A stretch of 64,000 nucleotides of DNA. Source: Chionis minor (taxonomy: Eukaryota > Chordata > Aves > Charadriiformes > Chionididae). The stretch's first letter is position 1. Every line of letters starts with the position of its first letter. Below are positions 23,701 to 35,055 of the stretch, one piece after another. The notes beneath the pieces were generated by a model. The model searched no databases, was not told the DNA's origin, and worked only from the letters and a program-made list of their open reading frames with translations. The stretch spans positions 1 through 64,000 of the forward strand of contig VZSF01003332.1 in NCBI GenBank assembly GCA_013398295.1. The letters are read 5' to 3'. The translations under genes and the position numbers were made by a program.

Positions 23701-25321
23701 GTTACATTAGCAGCATTGACTATGACCAGGATTAATTGAGTAAACATACCTTTTAATGGTATTTTTTTGGTGTTGTGGGGTACCTACTAGTTTTCAGCTG
23801 CTCCATCAAAAATTAAATCCTGTTTTATAAATGCCAGGTCCATATAACTGTCTTGAGTACTCTACATGATCTCAGCATCGGCATCTACATTAAGATTGCA
23901 GTCAATTGACTTAAATAGGACATTAGATCCATATTTCAAATGTTCACACCTACATTTAGACATCTATGTTTAGTTATCTTAATTTCAAGGTGAATCCATC
24001 TATTGTATTTTTCTTCTTTATAAACAGTTTTACTTAGCAGGAGATATTTTGCAACTTATTAGGTAATTTCTGCTGTTTTCCGTTAAAAATGAAAGAAAAC
24101 CATAATTGTCACACTAAGCATTCAATACCTGCAGAGGAAACAAGAGCTTAAGAATTTTACACTAGTAATCTTCAGTTTTAATGACAAGACTGCAAATTTT
24201 GAACAATATACATAGTACCATATAGACTTGCAGCACATTTGCTGTTATATAATGTTTTGTACACTTTGAAATATGACTTCCTCACATAGATTCATTCATT
24301 TAAAATGATACTAGATGCAAGTAAAACCAAATCTAAAAGAAAGAATAAGATTCAAACGCATGAAACAAACAAACAAACAAAACCCTGAGACAATAAATAT
24401 TAAAACCTCTGACCCATCCCTCAAGCGCAGGACAGGAAAAATGATGGGATGTATCAGAAAAATCTCAGCAGCTGTAGTATTTTGCTATCACTTACTTGAC
24501 AGAATTAGACCACATATCAAAAACCATAATATTAACATTGTTTAGTCAGATAAGTACATCTGAAATCTTCCCTGCCTTTCATAAGTTATACAATATACAG
24601 AGAACATATTAAAGGCAAGAGTTTTACTTCATACCCAGTCATATCTCATAGATTTAGTGTTACTAGGTATTTGACTTAATGAAAATTCCAGTAATATTTT
24701 ATCCCCAAACAAAATGCTTACCAACACCTAATCTTTCTTAGTGGTGTGGGCTAGCCATGTATAGTAGTCATGGTATTTGCTTCATAATTCCACTTTGCTC
24801 CATGGAGCTCTCATTTTTTTCTAGCTTTGACCACTGTGGTGACTCTTTTACACTTTTTTTTGTACTTTTTTAAATTGAAATTTTAAATTTCCTGTTTACT
24901 ATTAGGAAGCTAGTGATTCAGCACAGTACGTATAACTCCTAGTTTTTAATGTCATGAACATTCTATTCCTTGCAGTATGGTGTGGGTTTGTTTTGGTTTT
25001 TTTTTTCACACTGCTAATTCAGTATAAGCTTTAAGCATGGATTCAGCAGAACATCTTGCTTTTTGAATTAAATAATAGATGTTGAATGCAACAGGACCCA
25101 TGATTTTGATGTTCATCTTTGTTATATACCTAAAAAAGTTTTGCAACAAATTTATATCTATGCATTTTTAAAATGGGACTTTTTATTATTAATGCCATTA
25201 CACAATCATATGAATTTCAAGGTTTATTTCCAAACTGATAGAAAATTCTCAGCTGCCTTAGCTGCTTCTCTTTCCATGTAAGATAATACGCAACTTATGA
25301 GTGTGAATCCTCTTGTGAATG
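20706..25321. other. AT-rich non-coding DNA, no recognised gene
   Basis: No recognisable coding motif or named interspersed repeat. A poly-A run lies at 23195-23210, and an (AAAC)n run near 24364-24381 is short. The open frames are at most 97 codons and motif-free. Confidence 0.5.
23195..23210. repeat. Poly-A run (A16)
   Basis: Sixteen A in a row, followed by TAAAATTG. No retrocopy is evident upstream. Confidence 0.8.
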
Positions 25322-25383
25322 AGGTGAGTACCTGAAGGCATCTCGTTCTGCTTTCAGGTGAGTACCTGAAAGCATCTCGTTCA
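25322..25383. repeat. 34-bp tandem duplication, two copies
   Basis: AGGTGAGTACCTGAAGGCAT (25322) is repeated at 25356 as AGGTGAGTACCTGAAAGCAT, and both continue CTCGTTC. The unit is 34 bp, with one G/A mismatch in the aligned part, and the second copy is incomplete. Each copy starts with a splice-donor-like AGGTGAGTA, but no coding exon is visible next to it. Confidence 0.85.
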
Positions 25384-27940
25384 ATGTCCAGCCTTTCTGT
25401 GTGAAAATATCAGGAATTTGGCCGTTTGATAAAGTCTGTCTGAACGAAAGTCACCTCAGGATAAAAGGCCGACATAAAACTTCTCCCCGCATCCCAGAAG
25501 AGATGATTACGAGGTCTGTGCCTGTCTTCCTCAAAAAAGAACTTCAAACCAGTCACACACAGGTTAGGGCAAGATAACATCTTGGGGGAAGTTATGTCAC
25601 TATTCCTGATACTCAAGAAAAGCTGACAGAACTTCTACAGCCTCCCTGCACTATTGTACCTCGTTAAAGCAGGAATGGAGTATTTGAACAAGAGACATAC
25701 AGTTACCAACAGCAGGCTTGGAGATGGTTCTCACAACACCGTTCTGAGCGTTTTACCGATAAAGAGGACATGACTCAGACTTTCTGTAGCTTCGAGCTAT
25801 AGCACTATTCCCATATAGCTTCCTGCTCATTTTCCTATTACTTCTGAAAGAAACAAAATATTTCACATTACTTATAATCATAACATGTACTGAAATTGCA
25901 AATACAATACTGCATTCTTAAGTTTATTTGTTAGAAGTGCTCCAAGTAATTAACGTTGAATTAATTTTAGAAATTGTATGACATCTTTACTAATTCCAAA
26001 ATAACTCTTTTGGATTAATGATAATGCAATAAATATCAAAAGAATTAATACTGATTAGGCTATCATTTTAAAGTGCCATCCTCACTTAAACAGCCAGCAA
26101 TTTTCATATATTTTTAGCAAGTTTCTATGGCAGGCATTTATAACAAGTTACAAATCATGATTATTTCTTCTCGTATTCATGTGCTAACATTAATCAGGGT
26201 AGCTACTTATGCATATGTGTAGATAGCAAGGCAATAGTGGATCTCCTAGAATTACAGAGTAATTGAGTGTCAAGTGTTATTACAGCAGTCATTCTTTTCA
26301 TTTTTCTCTGCTTTTTATTTATTTATTTTAAAATCTCCTTTTTCTCTGTTGTATTCTGTTTGGGTTTTTTTATTATTTGAAAGAAAAAGAACAAAATATT
26401 AAATTATTGTCTTCAGGAGATAACTTAGATATGTGTTAAAACCTATCAAATTAAAAGGACATCTTTCAGAGAACTGAATGATTTTACGTGCCCAGTTTGA
26501 AATATCCTGATGATAATCCTAAGGAGGTGAGTACTCCACTGATTAGCATGTTTAAAATCCTCATAACAGCAAAGGTGTTTCAAGCTGGCTGCCCAAAAAT
26601 GTAGGGCACCTTAAATATCTGCATAGTGGAAAGTAGTCAAGCACACTCCCTGGCAACTCTATGTTTTGTTTCATGACAGCTAATGCTCTCCAGACACTGT
26701 TTAGGAACAGACTAGGGGATAAGCCATATTGTTCCCAAGTGTCAGTATAGTAGTAATTCTATTTAAGTGGAGAAGAGAGTTTAACTGTAGGTAACAATTA
26801 GAGAGAAATACTCTGCCACTTATTTTCAGGAGCAGAGGAAAGGTTCTATTGTATTTTATTTTCTGTTATGAATGTAGCCTTTATGAGCAGCTGCAAATTC
26901 TTAAAACTGTAAACAGTATTTATTTAGTCAATTCACTCTATCTCATGTCTGGAGTGTATTTTAGGATATGTCATGCTGATATTGAAGTTCTTAAAGAGAT
27001 TTGGAATTCTGTTATCCAATTACAATAATAAAATTAATTATAAAGCACACAGCTTTCAGGTATTTTTTTTTATATGTAGAAAGAAGTATCTCTTGCCAGA
27101 GCTAAACAATTTACACAGCAAATTAGCCACAATATTTTGAGTAAGTTTTTAGCTATTCAAAATATGGTGAAAAAGTGAAGATATAACTCCTACGCAAATT
27201 CAGTTTTTGTTTGGCTCTCCTGGCTATTAAACAATATCATAAATCACATGGTAAACCACAATCTTCTTTAAGCTAATAGAAAAACAGCTTTCAATGATTC
27301 CTATTATTGCTGTTTAAGGAAAGACAAAAGCAAAATTTCCATTTTTGAGCAAAAGTCAGTCTTTCAAAATTTGTGTAAGTAAGACTATTGAGAATAAAGC
27401 CATTGCCATTCCCCTTTGCTGAAAGAAAACAGCACACAAAATCAAGAACAGTAAGAGGACAGTAAAATGTACTGCCTGAAAGATTTTAGTGTTACTGTTT
27501 CCTTCAACAGTATCACTCTTGGATTTTTTAAAATGCTTGCCTGAACCATTTTTTTTACTATAATTTCTAAATCTTAAAAATATGGCAGTTGATTAGAGAT
27601 TATTTTTAATTTTGTCTGAATTGGAACTGCAGTCTAAAATTTTACAAAAGCTTAGTGAAAATCCTGGGAATTACAAGTGAAAACATTTAAATGAAAAATT
27701 CCTTCTCAACTCTAATACTGAGCTAACCACTATTCATTTTCCTGTTTCATCCATATGAGGACTAAAATTAACGTGCAACAGTTGAAGAAAAGAAGTAGAA
27801 TGAAAACATTTTAAATACCACTTCTAACTCTGTGTTAAAGGAGACAGAAGAGGCAGAAAATGCTCAGAAAAGATTAAGATAATTTATGTATAAAAGAATA
27901 AAAGACACTGAGAAGATTAAATTTAGTCTTTTCTGGCAGT
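25384..27940. other. AT-rich non-coding DNA; a different-textured patch at 25.39-25.80 kb
   Basis: From about 25384 to 25800 the composition is more balanced, with an ATAAAAGG word at 25460 and a 68-codon minus frame (25410-25616) without recognisable motifs. I cannot say whether it is a repeat or unique sequence. From 25800 to 27940 nothing stands out. Confidence 0.4.
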
Positions 27941-28206
27941 TTCATAGCAACAAGTTGGAGATGGAAAAGGCCTATTAGATTATTCATTTCATCTCTCTGT
28001 CAAGGCAGGATTTTCTCCAACTATATATTTTCCTGTCCTTTGTCCTGTCTAGTGTTGAAAACGCCAAATGATGAATCATCTACCACTACCCTTAGGAGAC
28101 TATTCCAAATCCTAATACATCTCCCTGTCAGGATATCTACTCATATTCAGTCTAAATTTTCCATTTGTTAATCTCACCTCATTACTTTTAGGATAGCCTG
28201 TTTTCC
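27941..28206 (-). mobile_element. Ancient CR1 3' end, minus strand
   Basis: The sequence follows the reverse complement of an old CR1/L3-like 3' region: CTACCACTACCCTTAGGAGA followed by CTATTCCAAATCCTAATAC (28080-28118), then TTCAGTCTAAATTTTCC, then CTCATTACTTTTAGGATAGC. These correspond to the ORF2 end (RLPREV, F.LNI..F) of widely shared ancestral CR1 families. There is no open frame, and it is much more diverged than the copies at 19994 or 58735. Confidence 0.75.
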
Positions 28207-31200
28207 ATATAAAATAATTTCTTTTCTCTCCCTCTCTGTCTTACTGTCTCTCTCATCCCTGTTAGTTACTGTTTAGCTCGTTTAGTTTTAGCTCTATTCA
28301 TCATTAGTCTGAAGTTATTCCTTTCAGCTCCCAAGATCACTTTTTCTTCTTTTCCCTGACTTCTGTCAATTTGCTGTAATTTTCTTGGTAATGTGATATC
28401 TGAAAATTCCTGGTACCTAAGACGGAAAACTGTAAACTGGTAGAGGCTGAACAATAGATATTCTGTTTTCTAGCTTTATTAATAACTAATAATATTTACT
28501 TTAAACTGTCACCTTTCAGGAATTAGACAAAGGAGGAGAGTCATGACTCTGCAGGAAATGCACTTTGTAGGAAGTGCAAAGTCAGTGTAGATAAATAAGG
28601 AAGATGTTATAAGAAGATTAAAATGTTTAATTTTGATATTGTCAGTACACATTAAGACCACTGGGAGAAGCTCAGTCAAATCTAAATCCCTTCTTAAAAG
28701 TCTTAAAAAAAAAAAAGATAAAAGAATCTTGCAGAAACACTAAGAGGAAGTTTACATGGAAACAAGTTTATTTTAAAATAATCTGCAAAAATTTTATTTA
28801 AGAATCTGTCCTTTTTTAGCTTGTGATTAAAATTATTGCCTTCACCATAAATTAATGTGAAAGTATGGTTATGACTTCTTCTATTACTATATATGTAAAT
28901 GGTGTATGAAGTGAAGGTCTAGACTTGAGATCATCAACTTTGCAATGGTAGCTTTTTTCCTTGTTGATGAATCTTCTTTTTCAATAAAAATTCCATATTT
29001 CAATGATCCTTTATGTGTGATAAAATCATAAGCTAAAACTAAACCACAGAGAATAGATGTGCCTAAAGCTAACTGATTTATTTAAAAGTTCTGTTTTAAT
29101 CAGATTAAAGATAAATTATCCTTCCAGAAATGCATTATTAAATCCTTTCATATATCTGAAATAATCCTACTAGATTTAACACATTTTGATGAATTATGTA
29201 TGGTCACTGTACAGAAGTGGACATCTAAACCAGATGAACTGCATATCTATGAAATGGCTGAACTGCAAAATGAACACATAAAAGAATTTTCTCAGATATG
29301 GTAGAAACACTGCTGTGAAATGCAGATCAAAATTAGAGGCTGTCATTTAATAATGAAGCCAACAATTTAAAATTCCAGACAGAAAATTAGTTCAGACTTC
29401 TGGTTCTTTAGATAGTCTTAAGCAGCTGTTAATACTAGTATTTTTGAATCTAGGTGAAGGAAAGGTTTTGATAATGACATGACTAAACACAATGAGCACA
29501 ATAAGGACATCTAACTGTAACACCAACAAAAGTGTTACCATGTCCTGCTGTATTAAAGAGCATAGTCCTTTTCAGTAACACTCAGCTCATTTAACTCAAT
29601 GAAAGAAAGTCTGATAGTCATCTAATCCCATTACTTTCTTTCCATGGAGTGGATTAAAGACTGTGAAGGGTTCTTGGGTTTTTTTGTGTTTGTTTTTTTT
29701 TTTTTTTTTTTTTAAAGTGATACCTTGAAGTGCACGAACGGAACATTTTCTCTTTTTTTAATACATTGTGATATTTTAGTAGTATAATACTGTTGAAACT
29801 GTTCATATTGGAAACAATGAATTAGGTCAGGGGACTTACTCGAAAATGTCTTGTTTAAAATGACTGTAGAGATGTAGGTGTGTGCACTGACATCCATGGT
29901 ATTTCTCCACATGAAAATTTTGGCTTGAACTTCTGAATGGACATTTGACCTTAGCATACTAATTTATTTTGGTACTTTTTTTCCCTATTTTTAATGTTGT
30001 ATGTTTTATCATTCTTCTTTTATGATTTCTTGCTAGTTTCAAGTGAAAAAAGGGCTTAGCTTTATTTTCTCATTTAGTGATATTAGAAGCTGTGAAATTC
30101 CATGGGAACAGAAAACCATATTTTGAAATCTAAGTTCAATTCAGGCTGCCTATTTCAGGCCCCCATCTCAGCTTCTTCAGTACCTTGCAAGTAGGCACCA
30201 AACAGTGGTTGGGTGATGAGAGAAAGTTACAAAATGCTCCAATTCATTTCATATGACGTCTCCTCTCTGCCATCTGATTGCTCTGAAGAGGCTGGAGCAT
30301 GTTATTTTCTGAGTCTAGGTTTTACCACTTCACTGTAGATATTGGGACATGGGATGACAGCTCCTACTTCCTCTGCCTCTCCTATTTTTTTTCTTTAATT
30401 TTTACTTTTTACATTATTTAAACAAAGGATATTTATGGAAGTTGTAGCTAGATGCAAAAGATAAGTGTATCTCAGGATCACTATTGAAAAGAATACATTT
30501 TAGTCTTTGGTCAGAAGTTTTCTTCTCTAACAATGTGCTGCAACTGCTACATGCTTTTGCCTTTTATTTTTTAAGTAAAACTGAAATAGGAAGTAGAATT
30601 TTCAGTTGGCATAAAATAATGTTTAGCTCACCCAAATAACAGGTCTTACTGACCATCTCAAGTACTGTGCTGTGATCAAGCTGGGAAGTGCCAATGTCAA
30701 ATCAACCTTTTTTTGATATAAAATTACAGTCTGTACTACTAATGACATCTTCTTCAGTACATACATACATTTTCCACCTCACTTTTTTTTGTTCCTCCTT
30801 TGTATTTTCCAGTTCAATTGTTTGTTTTACTACATGATATATGCTTATCTCACATGGAGTCCTGGAAGAAATGCTATTCGCTGTGGTAATTTCTGATTTC
30901 TGTTTGGTTTTTTGTATGATTATGGGAAGCCATGCTTTGGTTCCTGTTAAACCAGAGGCTTCCTTTTCAACAATAGTTTTGCTATAACTAGTTTTACTTC
31001 ACCTTTCTCCTAATTGGTCTAAAAATAATGGCTTAGCTGTTTGCTTTTGTCTATCTATAGATTAAGCTTTGAGTAAGTCTATACAGAGAAATAATTTACA
31101 CTTAGAAGTGTCTTAATGACCTGGGTGTCTAAAACTGAAGCTGCAAACGTGTGTAGTCATTTCTTAAACAGAATAGAGGCAAAAGAATGGAAATAACTGC

Positions 31201-33589
31201 TACTGAGAAACTGGAGAAAGGTTCTCTATTATCTTATTTAAAATATTTAGTTTCAAAATGACACTTTTCTCCTGCACAGAAGTAAACAGAAATTCCTGTA
31301 AATTGTTTGACCACCTTCTCTATGTAATAATATTTAATCCTTCTTAAGAGAATGTCATACTGGATTATGTTGTCTTTGCTAATCAAGCGCAAATGTCATG
31401 ACTGCAGCACATCTTTTTCAGATTACTTAATAAATCAAAAGAGTTTGGCATTTCAGCAGATTCTACACTCTAAATATATATTTTTTTTAAAGTAGAAATA
31501 CAGAAAATTACCAAACAAGTAAATCATTTACTAGGACAACCAAAATAATGAAACCTCTACTTTTCCCTCTCCCCCAGCTCATTTCACTGAAAACATAATA
31601 AAAAAGAAAAATAAGGTTTTGTGTTTGTGTTTTACCAGGCTTTATAAAAAGTTGTTAGTGTGGGAGTGTTCTACCAATGACATTTAGAATAGGAAAATTT
31701 GTAGGTCATAAAAAGTATATTTTATAGCTGAGGCAGGCTTTACTACTTCTTTGCACCACTTATCACTAGTCTTTTTCAACTTTTCTCATCCTTTTCTCAG
31801 AAATCTATGCCAGTTTACTCCATGCTTGTATTTTTTAAACTATCCTCATATTCAGTCTTCTGTAAGTTTCCAATGTGGAAGACTGCTCATTCCAGCTATT
31901 TTTACATTGTTTAAAAAAGCGAAATAGAAGACCAAAACTTGCTATTTGCATAGAACAAAATATTTTTATGGCTTCCTTCATGTGTCATTCTTTTAGCAAT
32001 CCATCGCTTCCCCTTCCATTCCATTGTTTTTTGTAGAAGTGCATTTTTAAAATTTCATGCATTTCTTACTAACAAAACAGGTTTCTTAATAATTAAAAAT
32101 AATTAACCAATGAAGCTGCTATCAACACATGTTTCTTCCTGCCCCCTCCCCCCTGCCCCGGTATTTTTTTGTTGAGCACTACTTAGAGCTGTCTAGGTTT
32201 CTATATGTACATTTCAGTGTACCTCACTTAGAACAGGTGGTGTCAAGTGTTAAGAAATATTCCTGATATTTGTGTGAAGAGCAATCTCTAAAGAATCCTT
32301 AAAGTGATTTTCAGAGAATAAAACAAGGAAATAAAGGGAGAAGAAAGATTATAGTAATCCTATAAAAACTGCACACTGAGGATATACTGCTCTTCTGGAA
32401 AAAAAATAGACTTCTGTCTCCAAGACATTTATTAATCCAACATCATTCACAGACTCAATTATAAAATCTAAACCAGTGTAAAACTAAAGTTATAAAGTGA
32501 GTAGTCAGCGAAGGAGAAGAAAGCAAGGACAGGGAAGTTATGAAAAGGACTATCAAACTGTACATTTATAGACAGCCAATAAAAGAGCTTTCTGCTTTGC
32601 ATGTATCGATCAAGTGTGACATTAATAGGACTTTGTATTTTTTAAGTACAACCAAGCCTTTGCAACTTAAAAGAAAAAAAAAAAAGGAAAAAGAAAAAGT
32701 GACAAAATTATCAGGAAGCACAACAAACCCAAAACAGAACTCTCACTGCAGTTTTACTATGAGCATTTTGAGGACAAAACATTCAACTCTGTGGCTGCAA
32801 TAATAAAACTTTTAGATAGGAGCAAGACACATTTTAATTATTTCCTTTATTAAAAATAATGACTAAAAATCCTGAAATCTGTGTAGGAAATCTGTGTCTA
32901 TATAAACAAATACAGTTATTTTTACATTTTGTAAAACTTTATAATTAAACTGGTAAGGGGAGGTCCCTGTTCTCTAAATACATAATTTTAGGTTAAGATT
33001 AGATCGTGAATTGTTTTGTGCTCTACACCTACAGAAATAGCTCAAGAGCTAATGTCCAGGTCCTTTACTTTGTGAGAGTTAATTAGTTTTATAATTAGGA
33101 AATCACAATCTTTTGTTTTATACTGCAAGATGATAAAACAGTGCAAAACAAACAAGACCAAGACAGGCTTTTTAAACAGCCTGAAGAAAAATCTGATGCC
33201 ATTTGATGAGGACTACAGTGAAGTGTCTTGCAAACGTGTGTGGTTAAAAAAACCCAATTTTTTTGCCTATATTTGACAGTCTTAATTGTAATATTCATAT
33301 ACACTTCCAGTGTCTTTCTTCCACCTTGACAACAAAACAGTTCTATTGACCTTACTCATGTAAGTAGTGGTCAGCATATTTATAAAGCACTTAAGATATG
33401 CTAAGGGTAGCTGGTCACAGTTACTGTTTAACCATAAAGTATACTAATTTTTAGCAGTGTCTTTTATTTTGGAAAAAATATTTTTGTGGCCATATGAACC
33501 AAGGAGGACTAAGCAATCTGAACCCTGGCCAGTGTGTGTAAGAGATGACCAAAAGTAGTCTTTTATTTACCAAGTTCTACTTTTGTCTA
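28207..33589. other. AT-rich non-coding DNA, no recognised gene
   Basis: Nothing recognisable on either strand. A T21 run is listed separately. A minus-strand frame of 81 codons lies next to it at 29712-29957 without known motifs. A lysine-rich frame at 32540-32803 simply reflects an A-rich run near 32670-32698. Confidence 0.5.
29693..29713. repeat. Poly-T run (T21)
   Basis: Twenty-one T in a row. On the minus strand this is an A21 tract downstream of the 29712-29957 frame, but without a recognisable parent gene a retrocopy cannot be claimed. Confidence 0.8.
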
Positions 33590-34804
33590 TCAGGCAATTC
33601 CACTGTGTTGTAAGTCAAGCAAGTGGGGCAGAAGACCATCTTGGCTGAACAGGGAACCCCTCATGGAGCTTAAGAAGAAAAAGAAATTGTATGATCTCTG
33701 GAAGCAAAGTCAGGCTTTGCAGGAAGAGCTGTGATTTGTATAAGTAGGGAGAAGACACAAAAGGCCAAAGCTCAATCACAGTCGAAACTGGCCAGTGTTG
33801 TTTCAAATAACAAGAAGGGCTTTTTTAAGTATCTTAATAGCAAGAGGAGGTCTAAAGCAACCATTAGACCAATACTTTGTGAAGATGGTCATCTGAATAA
33901 TAGGGGTGAAATAAAAGCAGAGGCATTCAATCTGTTTCTTGTCTCAGTCATCATATTGATAGACCTTGAACTTCTTAGTTCTCTGAGTCGGAGGACTACA
34001 AGTGTAGGAACAGTGACTTCCCATTTGTGGACACTGAAATTGTAAGGGACCAGCTGTATCACCTAAATGTTCATAAGTCCATGGGGCCTGATGGGATTCA
34101 TTCCAGAGTCCTGAAGAAGATAGTGGATGTTATGGCAGGACCCCTCTCAATCACCTCCCGAAGGTCTTGGGAGTTTGGGGACGTCGCCACTGACTGGAAG
34201 CTAGCCAGTGTTATTGCATTCTACAAAAAGGGCCTGAGGGAAGACCCAGGGAACTACAGACCAGTTAGTGTACCCTCAGTTCCTGGAAAAATTATGAAGA
34301 TTATACTGGGTACTATTGAAAAGCATTTAAAGAGTAAATTAAGAAGGTTATGAAGGTCCTTGAATGCATCCAGACGAGGGCAACAAAGCTGGTGAAAAGA
34401 CTGGAAGGTATGTCCTATGAGGAGTGGCTAAGGACTTTGGGCTTGTCTAGTTTGTAGGAAAGGAGGCTGAGGGGCAACCTCATTGCCCTCTACAGCTTCC
34501 TGAGGAAGGGAAATGGAGAGGGAGGTGCTGATCTCTTCTTTTGGGTATCCAGTGACAGGACATGTGCGAGTGGTTCAAAGCTGCACCAAGGGAGGTTTAG
34601 ACTGGACGTTAGGAAGCACTTCTTTACCAAGAGAGTGGTCAAACACTGGAACTGGTGTCCTGGAAAGGTGGTAGATGTCCCAAGCCTGTCGATGTTGAAG
34701 AGGTATTTGGACAATGCCCTTAACAACATGCTTTAACTTGGTCAGCCCTGAGTTGGTCAGGCAGTTGGACTAGGTTGTTGTATGCCCCTTCCAACTGAAA
34801 TAGT
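33590..34804 (+). mobile_element. CR1 LINE, internally deleted copy covering the EN/RT linker, RT start and C-terminus
   Basis: It starts in the CR1 region between endonuclease and RT (the stretch equivalent to RRPSWLNRELLMELKKKKKL at about 33630-33690). It continues through the RT start HKSMGPDGIHSRVLKK (34072-34120) and the KKGxxEDPGNYRPVSVPSVP block (34230-34280). At about 34345 it jumps directly to the C-terminal block (TRATKLVKRLEGMSYEEWL, 34375-34430) and then FRLDVRKHFFTKRVVKHWNW near 34590-34650. The palm region with the catalytic aspartates is deleted. The UTR ends TTGTATGCCCCTTCCAACTG and runs straight into a (TTCTC)n array. Its C-terminus differs from the other copies, indicating another subfamily. 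Confidence 0.94.
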
Positions 34805-34805
34805 C

Positions 34806-35055
34806 TTCTCTTCTCTTCTCTTCTCTTCTCTTCTCTTCTCTTCTCTTCTCTTCTCTTCTCTTCTCTTCTCTTCTCTTCTCTTCTCTTCTCTTCTCTTCTC
34901 TTCTCTTCTCTTCTCTTCTCTTCTCTTCTCTTCTCTTCTCTTCTCTTCTCTTCTCTTCTCTTCTCTTCTCTTCTCTTCTCTTCTCTTCTCTTCTCTTCTC
35001 TTCTCTTCTCTTCTCTTCTCTTCTCTTCTCTTCTCTTCTCTTCTCTTCTCTTCTC
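34806..35055. repeat. (TTCTC)50 microsatellite, perfect, 250 bp
   Basis: Fifty uninterrupted TTCTC units, reading GAGAA on the other strand, begin directly at the 3' end of a CR1 and end at ACCTATTTG. It is a homopurine/homopyrimidine tract. The open frames through it (REEKR or LLFSS repeats) are artefacts of the repeat. Confidence 0.98.

Noticed and set aside
29712..29957. Retrocopy ending in the T21 run
   Set aside because: The 81-codon frame resembles no family I know, and the run directly abuts the frame end without a UTR or polyadenylation signal.
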